Notes: a model not told the origin generated them from the letters alone. A stretch of DNA of 64,000 nt from Salegentibacter sp. (GCA_017795085.1 CP051246.1:4670808-4734807), one strand, 5' to 3'; shown: positions 43,574 through 53,061, counted from the first letter of the stretch. Program-made: numbers and translations.

Positions 43574-46390
43574 TTATCCCACAATATTTACAATTTTTCC
43601 AGGGACAACGATTACTTTTCTAGGTGTTCGTCCGTCTAATTGTTTTTGGGTACGTTCATCTGCCATCACGGTTTTTTCGATATCATCTTTTGGCATATCC
43701 AGCGGAAGCTCCATCGTAAATCGCATTTTTCCGTTAAAAGAAATCGGATAGTTTTTGGTACTTTCTACCAGGTATTTTTCTTCAAATTCAGGATATTCAG
43801 CAGTGACTACCGATTCGGAGTTTCCTAATTTATTCCATAATTCTTCGGCAATATGCGGTGCATAAGGTGCAATAAGTACTGCTAGAGACTCTAAAACTTC
43901 CCGGCTGTTACATTTTTGTGCTGAAAGCTCATTAACGCAAATCATAAACGTGGAAACCGAAGTATTAAAACTGAATTCCTCAATATCTTCAGTCACTTTC
44001 TTTATGGTTTTATGTAGGGTCTTTAAAGAATCGGCTGATGCTTTTTCTTCGGAAACTTCAAACTGTTCACCGTTGTGGTATAACTTCCATAGCTTTTTAA
44101 GGAAGTTATGTACGCCGGTGATTCCCGCGGTATTCCAGGGTTTTGCCTGTTCTAATGGCCCGAGAAACATCTCGTACATTCTAAGCGTATCGGCGCCGTA
44201 ATCTTCACAAATATCATCGGGATTTACCACATTGTATTTGGATTTCGACATTTTTTCGACTTCACGACCAACAATGTAAGTGCCATCTTTTTCAGTTAAA
44301 AACTTTGCGTCTTTAAACTCAGGACGCCATTTTTTAAAGCCTTCAATATCCAATTCATCAGAATGGTTAACTAAAGAGACATCGGCATGAATTGGCTGTA
44401 CATTATTTTCTCCTATTAGATTTTTAGAGACAAAAACATTCTCTTCTTCCAACCTATAAACAAAAGCACTCTGACCTAAAATCATTCCCTGGTTGATCAG
44501 CTTTTTAAACGGCTCTTCAACGGAAAGGTGACCGCGGTCGTGTAAAAACTTTGTCCAGAATCGGGAATATAATAAGTGTCCGGTGGCGTGTTCGCTTCCA
44601 CCTATGTATAAATCTACGTTTTCCCAATATTTCTGGGCTTCTTTAGAAACAAATTCATTTTTGTTTTGCGCGTCCATATAACGGAAAAGGTACCAGGAGC
44701 TTCCTGCCCATCCCGGCATGGTATTTAATTCTAAAGGGAAAACTGTTTTATTATCTATCTTTTCATTGGTTACTACCTGATTAGATTTTGTATCCCAGGC
44801 CCAAACATTGGCTCGTCCTAAAGGTGGTTCTCCTTCTTCGGTAGGTAGGTATTTTTCAACTTCAGGGAGGTGCAGCGGCAAATGTTCAGCAGCTATCATT
44901 TGCGGCATTCCGTTTACATAATACACAGGGAATGGCTCTCCCCAATAACGCTGTCGACTAAAAACCGCATCGCGTAATCTATAATTTGTTTTACCATAAC
45001 CCTGGCCGGTTTTTTCAAGTTCCAGGATGACTTTTTGCAGGGCCTCTTTATACTCGAGGCCGCTAAGAAAATTGGAATTTGCGATTACCGTGCCTTCTTT
45101 TCCTGAAAAAGCTTCTTCAGAAATATCCACGTTTTTAAAAATATTGGGAATAGGAATTTCAAAATGTTTTGCAAAATCATAATCCCGCTGATCGCCACAA
45201 GGAACTGCCATTACTGCACCGGTGCCGTAGCCGGCAAGTACGTAATCCCCAATCCAGATCGGGATTGGTTCTTTGGTGAACGGATGTTCGGCATAAGCCC
45301 CGGTAAAAACGCCGGTAATGCTTTTTACATCGGCCATTCGCTCGCGCTCGCTACGTTTTGCACTGGTTGCGATATAGGCTTCAACTTCCTCTTTTTGTTG
45401 TGTTGTGGTGATTTTCTTGACCAAATCATGCTCCGGCGCTAAAGTCATAAAACTTACGCCGAAAATAGTGTCGGGTCTTGTTGTAAAAACACCAATTCTG
45501 AATTCTGAATTTTGAATGTTGAAATCGACGTGGGCGCCTACTGATTTCCCAATCCAATTCCGCTGACTTTCCTTTAAACTTTCGGTCCAGTCCAGTTGAT
45601 CTAAACCTTGTAATAGACGCTCAGAAAATGCCGAAATTCGCATGCTCCATTGTGTCATTTTTTTGCGAACCACGGGATAGCCACCGCGTTCGGAAACGCC
45701 GTTAACAATCTCATCGTTGGCTAAAACGGTTCCCAGTTGTGGACACCAGTTGACTTCGGTTTCAGCTAAATATGTAAGTCGGTATTTTAATAAAATTTCT
45801 TGTTTTTCTTCTGAAGAAAAAGCATTCCAGGCTTCTGCTGAAAATTCTTCTACATCATCATCACAAGCAGCCTTTACCCGCGAATTCCCTTCCGCGGTAA
45901 AAATTTCTTTTAATTCAGAAATAGGCCTGGATTTATCGGCTTCCAAATCATACCAGGATTCAAAAAGCTGGATAAAGATCCACTGCGTCCATTTATAATA
46001 GTCGGGATTGCTGGTACGCACTTCCCGGCTCCAGTCAAAAGAAAAGCCGATTTTATCAAGCTGTTCGCGATATCTTTTTATATTATTTTCGGTAGTTACT
46101 GCGGGGTGTTGCCCGGTTTGAATGGCATATTGTTCGGCTGGTAGTCCAAAACTATCATATCCTTGCGGATGCAAAACATTAAAACCTTTGTGGCGCTTGT
46201 AACGTGCATAAATATCGCTGGCAATATAGCCCAGCGGATGCCCCACGTGAAGTCCCGCGCCTGACGGATAAGGGAACATATCAAGCACATAATATTTTGG
46301 TTTGTCGGGTGAATTGCTGGCACGAAACGTTTGATTTTCTGCCCAGTATTTTTGCCATTTGGCTTCAATTTCGTTGAAGTTGTAACTCAT
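43574..46390 (-). CDS. leuS: Leucyl-tRNA synthetase
   Basis: Charges tRNA-Leu. The class I signatures are HVGHPLGY (HIGH box, in FPYPSGAGLHVGH) and KMSKSKYN. The connective editing domain lies between them, with the TRPDTIFG motif, and the family insertion around ~residues 170-235 (ACDDDVEEFSAEAWNAF) is typical of Bacteroidota LeuRS. The open frame starts at 46417, but I use the ATG at 46390 (MSYNFNEIEAKWQKYW), where homology begins, giving 938 residues. It is a single gene, ended by the strong palindromic terminator at 43518. Confidence 0.95.
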   Translation of the reverse strand: MSYNFNEIEAKWQKYWAENQTFRASNSPDKPKYYVLDMFPYPSGAGLHVGHPLGYIASDIYARYKRHKGFNVLHPQGYDSFGLPAEQYAIQTGQHPAVTTENNIKRYREQLDKIGFSFDWSREVRTSNPDYYKWTQWIFIQLFESWYDLEADKSRPISELKEIFTAEGNSRVKAACDDDVEEFSAEAWNAFSSEEKQEILLKYRLTYLAETEVNWCPQLGTVLANDEIVNGVSERGGYPVVRKKMTQWSMRISAFSERLLQGLDQLDWTESLKESQRNWIGKSVGAHVDFNIQNSEFRIGVFTTRPDTIFGVSFMTLAPEHDLVKKITTTQQKEEVEAYIATSAKRSERERMADVKSITGVFTGAYAEHPFTKEPIPIWIGDYVLAGYGTGAVMAVPCGDQRDYDFAKHFEIPIPNIFKNVDISEEAFSGKEGTVIANSNFLSGLEYKEALQKVILELEKTGQGYGKTNYRLRDAVFSRQRYWGEPFPVYYVNGMPQMIAAEHLPLHLPEVEKYLPTEEGEPPLGRANVWAWDTKSNQVVTNEKIDNKTVFPLELNTMPGWAGSSWYLFRYMDAQNKNEFVSKEAQKYWENVDLYIGGSEHATGHLLYSRFWTKFLHDRGHLSVEEPFKKLINQGMILGQSAFVYRLEEENVFVSKNLIGENNVQPIHADVSLVNHSDELDIEGFKKWRPEFKDAKFLTEKDGTYIVGREVEKMSKSKYNVVNPDDICEDYGADTLRMYEMFLGPLEQAKPWNTAGITGVHNFLKKLWKLYHNGEQFEVSEEKASADSLKTLHKTIKKVTEDIEEFSFNTSVSTFMICVNELSAQKCNSREVLESLAVLIAPYAPHIAEELWNKLGNSESVVTAEYPEFEEKYLVESTKNYPISFNGKMRFTMELPLDMPKDDIEKTVMADERTQKQLDGRTPRKVIVVPGKIVNIVG

Positions 46391-46577
46391 TTTTATTCCC
46401 TGTTTGAATGGCTGCAAATTTACAATTTTAAACCAGTTATGAGAAGTTAAGGAGCGGGGATTAGTGGTTTTTATCCTGTTTATATTAAGAAAGTGAATTT
46501 ATCTACTTTTTAAATTCATTGTTTTTTAAAACTGTATTTAATACAAGTGATACGCTTATTTTATTCCCACTAATAAG

Positions 46578-47504
46578 CTATTTACTCCTGGCTTCCCTTT
46601 CCATTGGCAGTAAACATTCATAAATTATTTTATTTATGGGTGTGGGGATATTTAATTTTTCACCTTCCCTAACAATATAACCATTAAAATTCTCTAATTC
46701 TGAAGCTTTGCTTTCCATTAAATCCCGTTGTGTAGAAGCGGTAGTCCCGGCAGGTTGACTATTGATAAGTTCAAAAGATTTTTTAAGATGCTCATCATTT
46801 AAAGGGATTTCCTTAGCCTTTGCCAGGGCTTTAATTTCCCGAGCCGTTTCCAGCATCATATCGTATAGATATTTACTTTCCCTGATTTTATCTATTGGCA
46901 CACGGGTTAAACCGCCAATTCCGCTGATGGTAGCAATAAATAGGAATTTTTTCCAAATTTCAAGCTGAATGTTGTCAGGATTTACATTAGTGATTTTAGC
47001 CTTTTCAAAGGCCGTTTTTAATTGTTGAATTCTTGAAGTTTTTGAATTATCAATTTCACCAAAAGTGATACGCGGTTCAAAAGATACGTGTTTGATTTTC
47101 CCTGGTTTTTCTATAAAACTGATCAAATGGCAAAGTCCTGCCAGTACATTTTTCTTCGGAAGGATTTCCAGTAATTTTTCGGCATTATCGGCGCCGTTTT
47201 GTAAAGGCAAAACCATTGTGTCAGCAGAAATTACAGGTTTCAATTGCTTTGCTATTTCCTGAATTTGCCATGATTTTACCGCTAAAATCACTAAATCGGG
47301 CGTAGCTACTTCAGCTAAATTATCGGTAGCGAGTTTAGGCTGTACTTTAATGTTCCCGTTAATGCTTTCAACTTCCAGTCCGTTTTTTTGAATCGCTTCC
47401 AAATGTTTTCCACGGGCAATAAAACTAACAGGATATCCTGCTTTTGCTAGTCGGCCGCCAAAATAGCCACCCACGCCGCCGGTTCCGAAGATTAAAAATT
47501 CCAT
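46578..47504 (-). CDS. panE: 2-dehydropantoate 2-reductase family protein
   Basis: A 308-residue NADPH-dependent reductase of the ApbA/PanE family, which makes pantoate for coenzyme A. The Rossmann motif GTGGVGGYFGGRLA is at residues 7-20, followed by VILAVKSWQIQEIAKQL with the conserved Lys, LPLQNGADN, and the C-terminal substrate region with KFLFIATISGIGGLTRVP and the S-x-x-x-D-like segment STQRDLMESKASELENFNG with catalytic Lys/Glu residues. Some PanE-like paralogues act on other 2-keto acids, so the exact substrate is not certain. Single gene, divergent from ftsX. Confidence 0.85.
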   Translation of the reverse strand: MEFLIFGTGGVGGYFGGRLAKAGYPVSFIARGKHLEAIQKNGLEVESINGNIKVQPKLATDNLAEVATPDLVILAVKSWQIQEIAKQLKPVISADTMVLPLQNGADNAEKLLEILPKKNVLAGLCHLISFIEKPGKIKHVSFEPRITFGEIDNSKTSRIQQLKTAFEKAKITNVNPDNIQLEIWKKFLFIATISGIGGLTRVPIDKIRESKYLYDMMLETAREIKALAKAKEIPLNDEHLKKSFELINSQPAGTTASTQRDLMESKASELENFNGYIVREGEKLNIPTPINKIIYECLLPMEREARSK

Positions 47505-47673
47505 AGTTCCAGTTTTTCAGGATAAAAATAAAATTAAGAATCAGACCTGCCTAAAAGATTTGTGAGTTTGTGCCAAAAAAATATAAGTTGGGCTAATTTT
47601 TTTAAACTTTGAACGTTTTAAGGATAATGAAAGCTTATCTTTTTTATTTTTACAGAAAATCTGAGGTCACCTT

Positions 47674-48552
47674 ATGAGCACATCTTTTGAAAAGTACCAG
47701 AAACGCCGATTGATCTCTTCTTATTTTTCGGTGGTTATTAGTATAGGTTTAGTACTTTTTTTATTGGGAATGTTAGGTATGCTGGTCTTAAATACCAAAA
47801 AGGTGGCCGATCATTTTAAAGAACAAATTGCTCTTACCGTATATTTAAAAGACAATGCCAAAGAGGTAGAAATTGAAGATCTCAAAAAGAGTTTGGCGAT
47901 GGCTGAATATACCAAATCTACCGTTTATGTGTCTAAAGAAGATGCTGCCGAAACCCATAGTAAAGAAATAGGCGAAGATTTTATGGAGTTTTTAGGCTAT
48001 AATCCGTTGCAAAATTCCATTGATGTGTATATGAACGCTGATTTTGTTTCTTCGGAACAGGTTAATGAGATTGCTACAGAACTCACCGCCAAAAATTTTG
48101 TTGATGAGGTGGTATACGATAAACCCCTAATTGCCCTGCTCAATGAAAATGTAAAGAAAATAAGTCTGTGGATACTCATTGCCAGTGGCCTTTTCCTTTT
48201 TATTGCGGTTTTGCTTATTAACAGCTCTATTCGACTTTCAGTATACTCCAAGCGATTTACGATTAAAACCATGCAAATGGTGGGTGCTACTAAAGGTTTT
48301 ATCCGTCGTCCTTTTATCTGGCAAAGTGTGAAACTGGGAATGATTGGTGCTTTTCTTGCTTTAATAGGTATGGCGGGAATTTTATATTATCTAAATAACA
48401 GCTTTCCGGAACTTAATCTTACCGGCGATGTAAAACTGTTACTTTCGCTATTTATAGGCGTTTTTCTTATGGGAGTAATTATTACCTGGTTAAGTACATT
48501 TTTTGCCACTTCCCGCTTCCTAAATTTAAAGACCGACGAATTATATTATTGA
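47674..48552 (+). CDS. ftsX: Cell division protein FtsX
   Basis: A 292-residue ABC-transporter-like permease that, with the ATPase FtsE, controls peptidoglycan hydrolases at the division site. Layout: cytoplasmic N-terminus, first membrane segment at ~14-36, a ~130-residue extracytoplasmic domain, then three membrane segments in the last 130 residues, with SKRFTIKTMQMVGATKGFIRRPF as the FtsX signature between them. No ftsE is adjacent, as is usual in Bacteroidota. No companion genes follow: a 530 bp repeat-bearing space comes next. Confidence 0.92.
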   Translation: MSTSFEKYQKRRLISSYFSVVISIGLVLFLLGMLGMLVLNTKKVADHFKEQIALTVYLKDNAKEVEIEDLKKSLAMAEYTKSTVYVSKEDAAETHSKEIGEDFMEFLGYNPLQNSIDVYMNADFVSSEQVNEIATELTAKNFVDEVVYDKPLIALLNENVKKISLWILIASGLFLFIAVLLINSSIRLSVYSKRFTIKTMQMVGATKGFIRRPFIWQSVKLGMIGAFLALIGMAGILYYLNNSFPELNLTGDVKLLLSLFIGVFLMGVIITWLSTFFATSRFLNLKTDELYY

Positions 48553-48606
48553 TTAAATGGTTAATTGGTGGGGATTCCTTAATTGGTTTCGCCACGAATT
48601 TTGTAT

Positions 48607-48640
48607 CCCCCTCTCCCTCAGGAAGAGGTTGGGTGAGGGC
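48607..48640. repeat. CTCTCCCTC...GAGG repeat, copy 3
   Basis: CCCCTCTCCCTCAGGAAGAGG followed by GGGTGAGGGC, a divergent copy of the repeats at 34809 and 40761. Confidence 0.55.
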
Positions 48641-49015
48641 TTTCCTTGAGCAATAAGTTTTATTCTATCCGGACTCAGTCAAGTTAAATCGGTAATCCGT
48701 GATTCGTTAATTGGTTTTGCCGCGAATTCACCAATGTTCTCTAAGCCTTTTGCGAAAAGCCTCACGCGCTTTACGGGAAAAAATAGATTTCTTGATCAAT
48801 TTTATCTTCTAAATCATACCTGCCAGGAATTCATAAAATTTCTCTGTGCACTTCGCGTGAAATTAAATTCCTCAATCTAATTCTACGCTGTTATATTTTT
48901 AAAATATACTTTTTTTACTAAAATGAAAACGTTGTAGTTTCTCTAAACTATTGATTTTGCTTAGTTTTTTGTTTCTCATAACTTCAAGAGAGCGGGGTTT
49001 AAATCTTCAAAAACC

Positions 49016-49027
49016 TGATGCTCGTCA
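49016..49027. promoter_or_regulatory. FNR-like site TGAT-N4-GTCA before the first YceI gene
   Basis: TGATGCTCGTCA fits TGAT-N4-ATCA at seven of eight positions and ends 56 bp before the start codon at 49083, the same distance as the perfect site before the haemoglobin operon. Confidence 0.35.
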
Positions 49028-49082
49028 TAAAAAACACAGTTGTTGTGCCGCAACTTTGTACCAAACTTAAAAACCTAATGTT

Positions 49083-49667
49083 ATGAGAACTTTTGTAAGA
49101 ACAAGCCTACTAGTTAATATGTTTTTCTTTCTGCTGGTCGCTGGAACTTTGCAAGCCCAAACTTATAAGATGCAATCTTCTTCTAAAATTATTGTAGAAG
49201 GAACTTCAAATATTCACGATTGGAAACTTGACGCTACAAAAAAACAGGGAACCGCTGAACTGCAAACCGAAGGGAATGAACTTACCGGGATAAAAAGCTT
49301 AAAAGTGATTATTCCTGCTGAAGGTCTTGATAGCGGAAAAAGCGGAATGGATAAAAATACTTATAAAGCTTTAAAAACCGATGACTATGAAAACATCGAG
49401 TTTCAATTGAAATCGGTTAATAGCATTGAAAGTAAAGGTAGTAATGCCTACGCCTTGCAAACTATCGGTAACCTAAAGATTGCGGGACAAACCAGAGAAA
49501 TTCCAATAGCGTGTACCGCTGTTTTAAACGGCAGTAAGCTAGAACTTTCAGGAGAGAAAACCTTCAATATGACCGATTATAAAGTAGATCCGCCAACAGC
49601 AATGTTTGGTTCTATTAAAACCGGTGATGAAGTGACTATAAAATTTAAAACCTCATTTTCTAAATAA
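49083..49667 (+). CDS. YceI-family periplasmic protein
   Basis: A 194-residue exported lipocalin-like protein. The signal peptide ends near residue 25 (GTLQAQ). The mature part has the YceI pattern: GTSNIHDWKLDATK, LKVIIPAEGLDSGKSGMDKNTYKALKTDDYENIEFQLKS-type region, the TIGNLKIAGQTREIPI strand and a C-terminal KTFNMTDYKVDPPTAMFGSIKTGDEVTIKF. Members bind isoprenoid or fatty-acyl molecules in an eight-stranded barrel. It starts a run of same-strand genes (porin, second YceI, CoA-transferase) and stands 26 bp before the porin gene. Confidence 0.88.
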   Translation: MRTFVRTSLLVNMFFFLLVAGTLQAQTYKMQSSSKIIVEGTSNIHDWKLDATKKQGTAELQTEGNELTGIKSLKVIIPAEGLDSGKSGMDKNTYKALKTDDYENIEFQLKSVNSIESKGSNAYALQTIGNLKIAGQTREIPIACTAVLNGSKLELSGEKTFNMTDYKVDPPTAMFGSIKTGDEVTIKFKTSFSK

Positions 49668-49692
49668 ACATTCAACTTAAAATTACAAGACC

Positions 49693-50961
49693 ATGAAAAA
49701 TTCACTTAAATATTTCGGACTTATAGCCTTCGTGCTTTTTGGATTCCAAATGCAGGCGCAGGAACGTGACCTTGATAACTTCAGGCCATTAGATCAACGC
49801 GGATTACACATTTTTGAAGCCCCTAAGGATACCGTTTCTACCTTTGATGGTCTTCAGGTTAGGGTAGGAGGAGCCTCCACTATTCAGTTCCAGGCACTAG
49901 ACCACGAAAACTCTGGGGTAGCCCTTATTAAATTGGGCAGCAACTTTAACCTGCCTACTGCCAACTTAGATTTGGATGTGCAGTTGTATGACGGAGTTAG
50001 AATGCACTTACGTACTTATCTTTCTTCTCGTCACCACCCAGAGCCTTATGTAAAGGATGGGTATATTCAAATTGATAAACTGGATTTTGTAAGCCCTGGT
50101 TTTATGGAAGATTTTATGAATAAAACTACCGTAAAGATCGGGCATATGGAAAACAACTACGGTGATGCTCACTTTAGAAGAACCGATAACGCCCAGGCTA
50201 TTTACAACCCCTTTGTGGGAAACCTGATTATGGATGCCTTTACCACTGAAGTTGGTGCTGAGGTATACTACCGCGATAATGGATTTATCGGGATGGTAGG
50301 TGCTACCAACGGTAAACTAAACCAATCTCCCGAATATTCTGAAGCCAATGGTGTTTCCTGGTTGGCGAAACTAGGTTATGATAACCAGCCTTTTGCTGAT
50401 GCCGATGATTTGAGATGGCGATTAACCGGGTCTGTTTATCACACTAATCAGGTAGCCAATTCTTATCTGTACAGTGCAGATCGTGCGGGATCAAGATATT
50501 ATCTGGTAATGGAAAACCCCGAAGCCAGTGCAGCCGGAAACTTTAGGTCTGGCCGTTACAATCCTAACTTTGGCAATGAAGTAACTGCCTTTATGGTAAA
50601 CCCATTTGTAAAGTATGGCGGTCTTGAATTCTTTGGAACTTTGGAGCACTCTAGTGGAAAACGCAGTACTGAAACAGACACCAGATCTTTCACCCAACTT
50701 GCGGGAGAATTGATCTACCGATTTGGACCGAATGAGAACTTTTATATCGGTGGCCGTTATAACACCGTAGAAGGTGAAGAAGCAAACGGGAATGACATCG
50801 ATATTGACAGAACTCAGTTAAGTGCGGGTTGGTTTATGACCAAGAATATCCTGGCAAAAGTGGAATATGTAAATCAAAACTACAACGGATTTAATCCGGA
50901 AACCATCTTCCATGAAGGACAATTCAACGGACTTATGCTAGAAGCAGCAATTAGTTTTTAA
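49693..50961 (+). CDS. Outer-membrane porin-like beta-barrel protein
   Basis: A 422-residue protein with a signal peptide ending near residue 22 (FQMQAQ) and a mature sequence of alternating amphipathic strands rich in Tyr, Phe, Gly and Asn. It ends in LMLEAAISF, the terminal Phe typical of BAM substrates. Segments such as VKIGHMENNYGDAHFRRTDNAQAIYNPFVGN and AKVEYVNQNYNGF recall porin-type barrels, but I do not recognise a specific family. It lies between two YceI genes and is followed by a strong terminator at 50973. Cargo unknown. Confidence 0.75.
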   Translation: MKNSLKYFGLIAFVLFGFQMQAQERDLDNFRPLDQRGLHIFEAPKDTVSTFDGLQVRVGGASTIQFQALDHENSGVALIKLGSNFNLPTANLDLDVQLYDGVRMHLRTYLSSRHHPEPYVKDGYIQIDKLDFVSPGFMEDFMNKTTVKIGHMENNYGDAHFRRTDNAQAIYNPFVGNLIMDAFTTEVGAEVYYRDNGFIGMVGATNGKLNQSPEYSEANGVSWLAKLGYDNQPFADADDLRWRLTGSVYHTNQVANSYLYSADRAGSRYYLVMENPEASAAGNFRSGRYNPNFGNEVTAFMVNPFVKYGGLEFFGTLEHSSGKRSTETDTRSFTQLAGELIYRFGPNENFYIGGRYNTVEGEEANGNDIDIDRTQLSAGWFMTKNILAKVEYVNQNYNGFNPETIFHEGQFNGLMLEAAISF

Positions 50962-50972
50962 GTTGAATACCG

Positions 50973-51015
50973 GCCCCGGATGCTCCCTCCTAACGAGTTT
51001 CGCCGGGGCTTTTTT
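50973..51015 (+). terminator. Terminator after the porin gene
   Basis: GCCCCGG (50973-50979) and CCGGGGC (51003-51009) arms followed by TTTTTT. It separates the YceI-porin pair from the second YceI gene. Confidence 0.85.
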
Positions 51016-51036
51016 GACAATAATTTATAAGTTCAA

Positions 51037-51100
51037 TCGTCACTTCGAGTGATTTTAATGTAGCGAGAGCGGAATTAAAATAGTAGCGAGAAGTATTTAT
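51037..51100. repeat. CGTCACTTCGAG... dispersed-type repeat
   Basis: A stretch with CGTCACTTCGAG and twice GTAGCGAGA in a mirrored arrangement looks like a dispersed intergenic repeat. It sits between the porin terminator and the second YceI gene. Confidence 0.4.
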
Positions 51101-51120
51101 CAAAAACAAACCCCGGAATT

Positions 51121-51711
51121 ATGAAAACCTACTTTTTGCTCTTCTGTTTATTTCTTTCTGTAGGTATAGGTTTTTCACAAACCAACCTGGAGACCCGGGA
51201 AGTGAAAATTCTTCCGGGAAGCAGTCTTAGTATCTCCGGTAATACCAATATCAACGAGTTTGAATGCGATTTTAATACGCACGAATTTCAGGAGGAGACT
51301 ATTAAAGTAAATTTTATTAAAAAAAGTGGCACTTTTAATTTTAGTAACAGTGTACTTCCTTTGAAAAATGAAAAATTCGATTGCGGGAATCGGCGTATCA
51401 ATAAAGATTTTAATGAGCTCCTTAAAACTGATAAACATTCGAGAATTTTATTAAAAGTCAAACAAATTCAAATGCAGGATAAAGAGAATGCCAGGGTGAC
51501 TTTAAACTTTCAAATTGCCGGGGTAGATAAAGAATATACTTTTCCGGTAGAAGTTTCAGGCGAAGATGAACTTTGCTTTAACGGTAGCCTGGCTCTGAAT
51601 ATCACCGATTTTAACCTGGAAGCTCCAAGCAAAGTTTTTGGACTTATTGTAATTGAAGAAGAAATAGACATCAATTTTAACCTGAATATTAAAACCCATG
51701 CCAAATCTTAA
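51121..51711 (+). CDS. YceI-like exported protein
   Basis: A second, divergent lipocalin-type protein of 196 residues with a signal peptide ending near residue 19 (IGFSQ). The pattern GNTNINEFECDFN parallels GTSNIHDWKLDAT of the YceI gene at 49083, followed by a strand-rich core with NRRINKDFNELLKTDKHSRILLKVKQ, VTLNFQIAGVDKEYTFPVE and ITDFNLEAPSKVFGLIVIEEEIDINF. Two Cys residues are found in the mature part. The 3' end overlaps the CoA-transferase gene by 14 bp, so the two are co-translated. Confidence 0.8.
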   Translation: MKTYFLLFCLFLSVGIGFSQTNLETREVKILPGSSLSISGNTNINEFECDFNTHEFQEETIKVNFIKKSGTFNFSNSVLPLKNEKFDCGNRRINKDFNELLKTDKHSRILLKVKQIQMQDKENARVTLNFQIAGVDKEYTFPVEVSGEDELCFNGSLALNITDFNLEAPSKVFGLIVIEEEIDINFNLNIKTHAKS

Positions 51712-52975
51712 TATCGTCTCTGCCGCTGAAGCAGTACGTTGTGTGAAATCTGGTGACCGCGTATTTTTACAAGGTGCCGCGATGACTCCAAATACCTTAA
51801 TCGATGCACTTTGCGAGCGCCATAATGAACTTAAAGAAGTAGAATTAATTCAAATTCATACCGAAGGTTCGGCAAGATATACCGAAAAACCCTATAGCGA
51901 TGCTTTTATCACCAATTCCTGTTTTGTGGGCGGCAATGTGAGAAAAGCAGTAAATACTGAATCCGGAGCTTACATCCCTATTTTCTTAAGTGAAATTCAT
52001 ACCCTTTTCCGCAGAAACATTTTACCCTTGGATGTAGCATTTATCCAGGTTTCTCCACCAGATAAACACGGGTATTGTTCGCTTGGAGTTTCGGTAGATA
52101 TTGCTTTACCGGCTATCCAAACGGCTAAAAAGGTAATCGCACAAATCAATCCACAGGTGCCGAGAACACACGGTGATGGAATTATTCACGTGAGCCAGAT
52201 TTCCTCGGCAATTGAAGTTGATATACCCATTCACGCCTCACATATCACCGAAGCCACTGAGATTGAAAAGCAAATAGGCCACCACGTAGCCGGGCTTATT
52301 GAAGATGGAGCCACCCTGCAAATGGGAATTGGCGGCATTCCAAATGTGGTTTTAAACAACCTTAAAAATCATAAAAACCTGGGGATTCATACCGAAATGT
52401 TTTCCGACGGGATTTTACCGTTAGTTGAATCGGGTGTAATTACCGGGACGCATAAAAAGATTAAAACCGGGAAACTGGTTACCTGTTTTGCGGTGGGTTC
52501 GCCCAAACTTTACGATTTTATTGACGATAACCCCATAGTGCATTTTAAAGAGGCTGCTTATACCAATGATACCGCTATAATTCGACAAAACCCTAAAGTA
52601 ACCGCTATCAATTCAGCCATTGAGATTGATCTTACCGGACAGGTTTGTGCCGATACTATCGGGAAGTTTCAATATTCCGGAGTGGGCGGGCAAATGGATT
52701 TTATTCGCGGGGCTTCCCTTTCTGAAGGTGGAAAGCCGATAATTGCGATGCCTTCGGTTACCAACAAGGGAATTTCCAAAATCGTTCCTTTCTTAAAAGA
52801 AGGGGCAGGTGTAACTACCACGCGGGCACACGTGCATTATATAGCTACTGAATATGGCGTGGTAAACTTATATGGGAAGAATCTAAAGCAACGCGCAAAA
52901 GCTTTAATCTCCATCGCACATCCCGATCACCGGGAAAACCTGGAAAAAGAAGTTTTTGAACGATTTAAAAGTTAA
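51698..52975 (+). CDS. Acetyl-CoA hydrolase/transferase family protein
   Basis: A 425-residue CoA-transferase of the 4-hydroxybutyrate CoA-transferase/acetyl-CoA hydrolase family. N-terminal GDRVFLQGAAMTPNTLIDAL and HTEGSARYTEKPY, PLDVAFIQVSPPDKHGYCSLGVSVD, the CoA-binding LQMGIGGIPNVVL, catalytic Glu in HTEMFSDGILPLVESG, and QVCADTIGKFQYSGVGGQMDF are all present. It moves CoA between acetyl-CoA and a short carboxylate or hydrolyses it, in the cytoplasm. It overlaps the upstream YceI-like gene by 14 bp and is followed by a terminator. Confidence 0.9.
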   Translation: MPNLNIVSAAEAVRCVKSGDRVFLQGAAMTPNTLIDALCERHNELKEVELIQIHTEGSARYTEKPYSDAFITNSCFVGGNVRKAVNTESGAYIPIFLSEIHTLFRRNILPLDVAFIQVSPPDKHGYCSLGVSVDIALPAIQTAKKVIAQINPQVPRTHGDGIIHVSQISSAIEVDIPIHASHITEATEIEKQIGHHVAGLIEDGATLQMGIGGIPNVVLNNLKNHKNLGIHTEMFSDGILPLVESGVITGTHKKIKTGKLVTCFAVGSPKLYDFIDDNPIVHFKEAAYTNDTAIIRQNPKVTAINSAIEIDLTGQVCADTIGKFQYSGVGGQMDFIRGASLSEGGKPIIAMPSVTNKGISKIVPFLKEGAGVTTTRAHVHYIATEYGVVNLYGKNLKQRAKALISIAHPDHRENLEKEVFERFKS

Positions 52976-52994
52976 GGCTTGGTTGTAAAAAGCT

Positions 52995-53029
52995 AAAAAG
53001 CTTCTTCATTTATTTGAAGGGGCTTTTTG
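52995..53029 (+). terminator. Terminator after the CoA-transferase gene
   Basis: AAAAGCTTCTTCA pairs with TGAAGGGGCTTTT over 13 positions (with wobbles) around a six-base loop; the tail is TTTTTG. Confidence 0.8.
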
Positions 53030-53061
53030 ATTAATCTCAAAAAAATGTAAATCCTTGTTTA

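Larger units (their letters stand above)
48553..49082. other. 530 bp intergenic region with dispersed repeats
   Basis: No gene is supported. It holds GGTTTCGCCACGAAT (48585-48599), its variant GGTTTTGCCGCGAAT (48713-48727), a CTCTCCCTC-type repeat (48607-48640), and, near the YceI gene, an FNR-like half-conserved palindrome at 49016-49027 and a near -7 element CAACTTTG at 49051-49058. Confidence 0.6.

Noticed and set aside
51050..51061. TGAT-TTTA-ATGT, a partial FNR-like match before the second YceI-like gene.
   Set aside because: Only one half-site is good and it falls inside a dispersed repeat, so chance is more likely.
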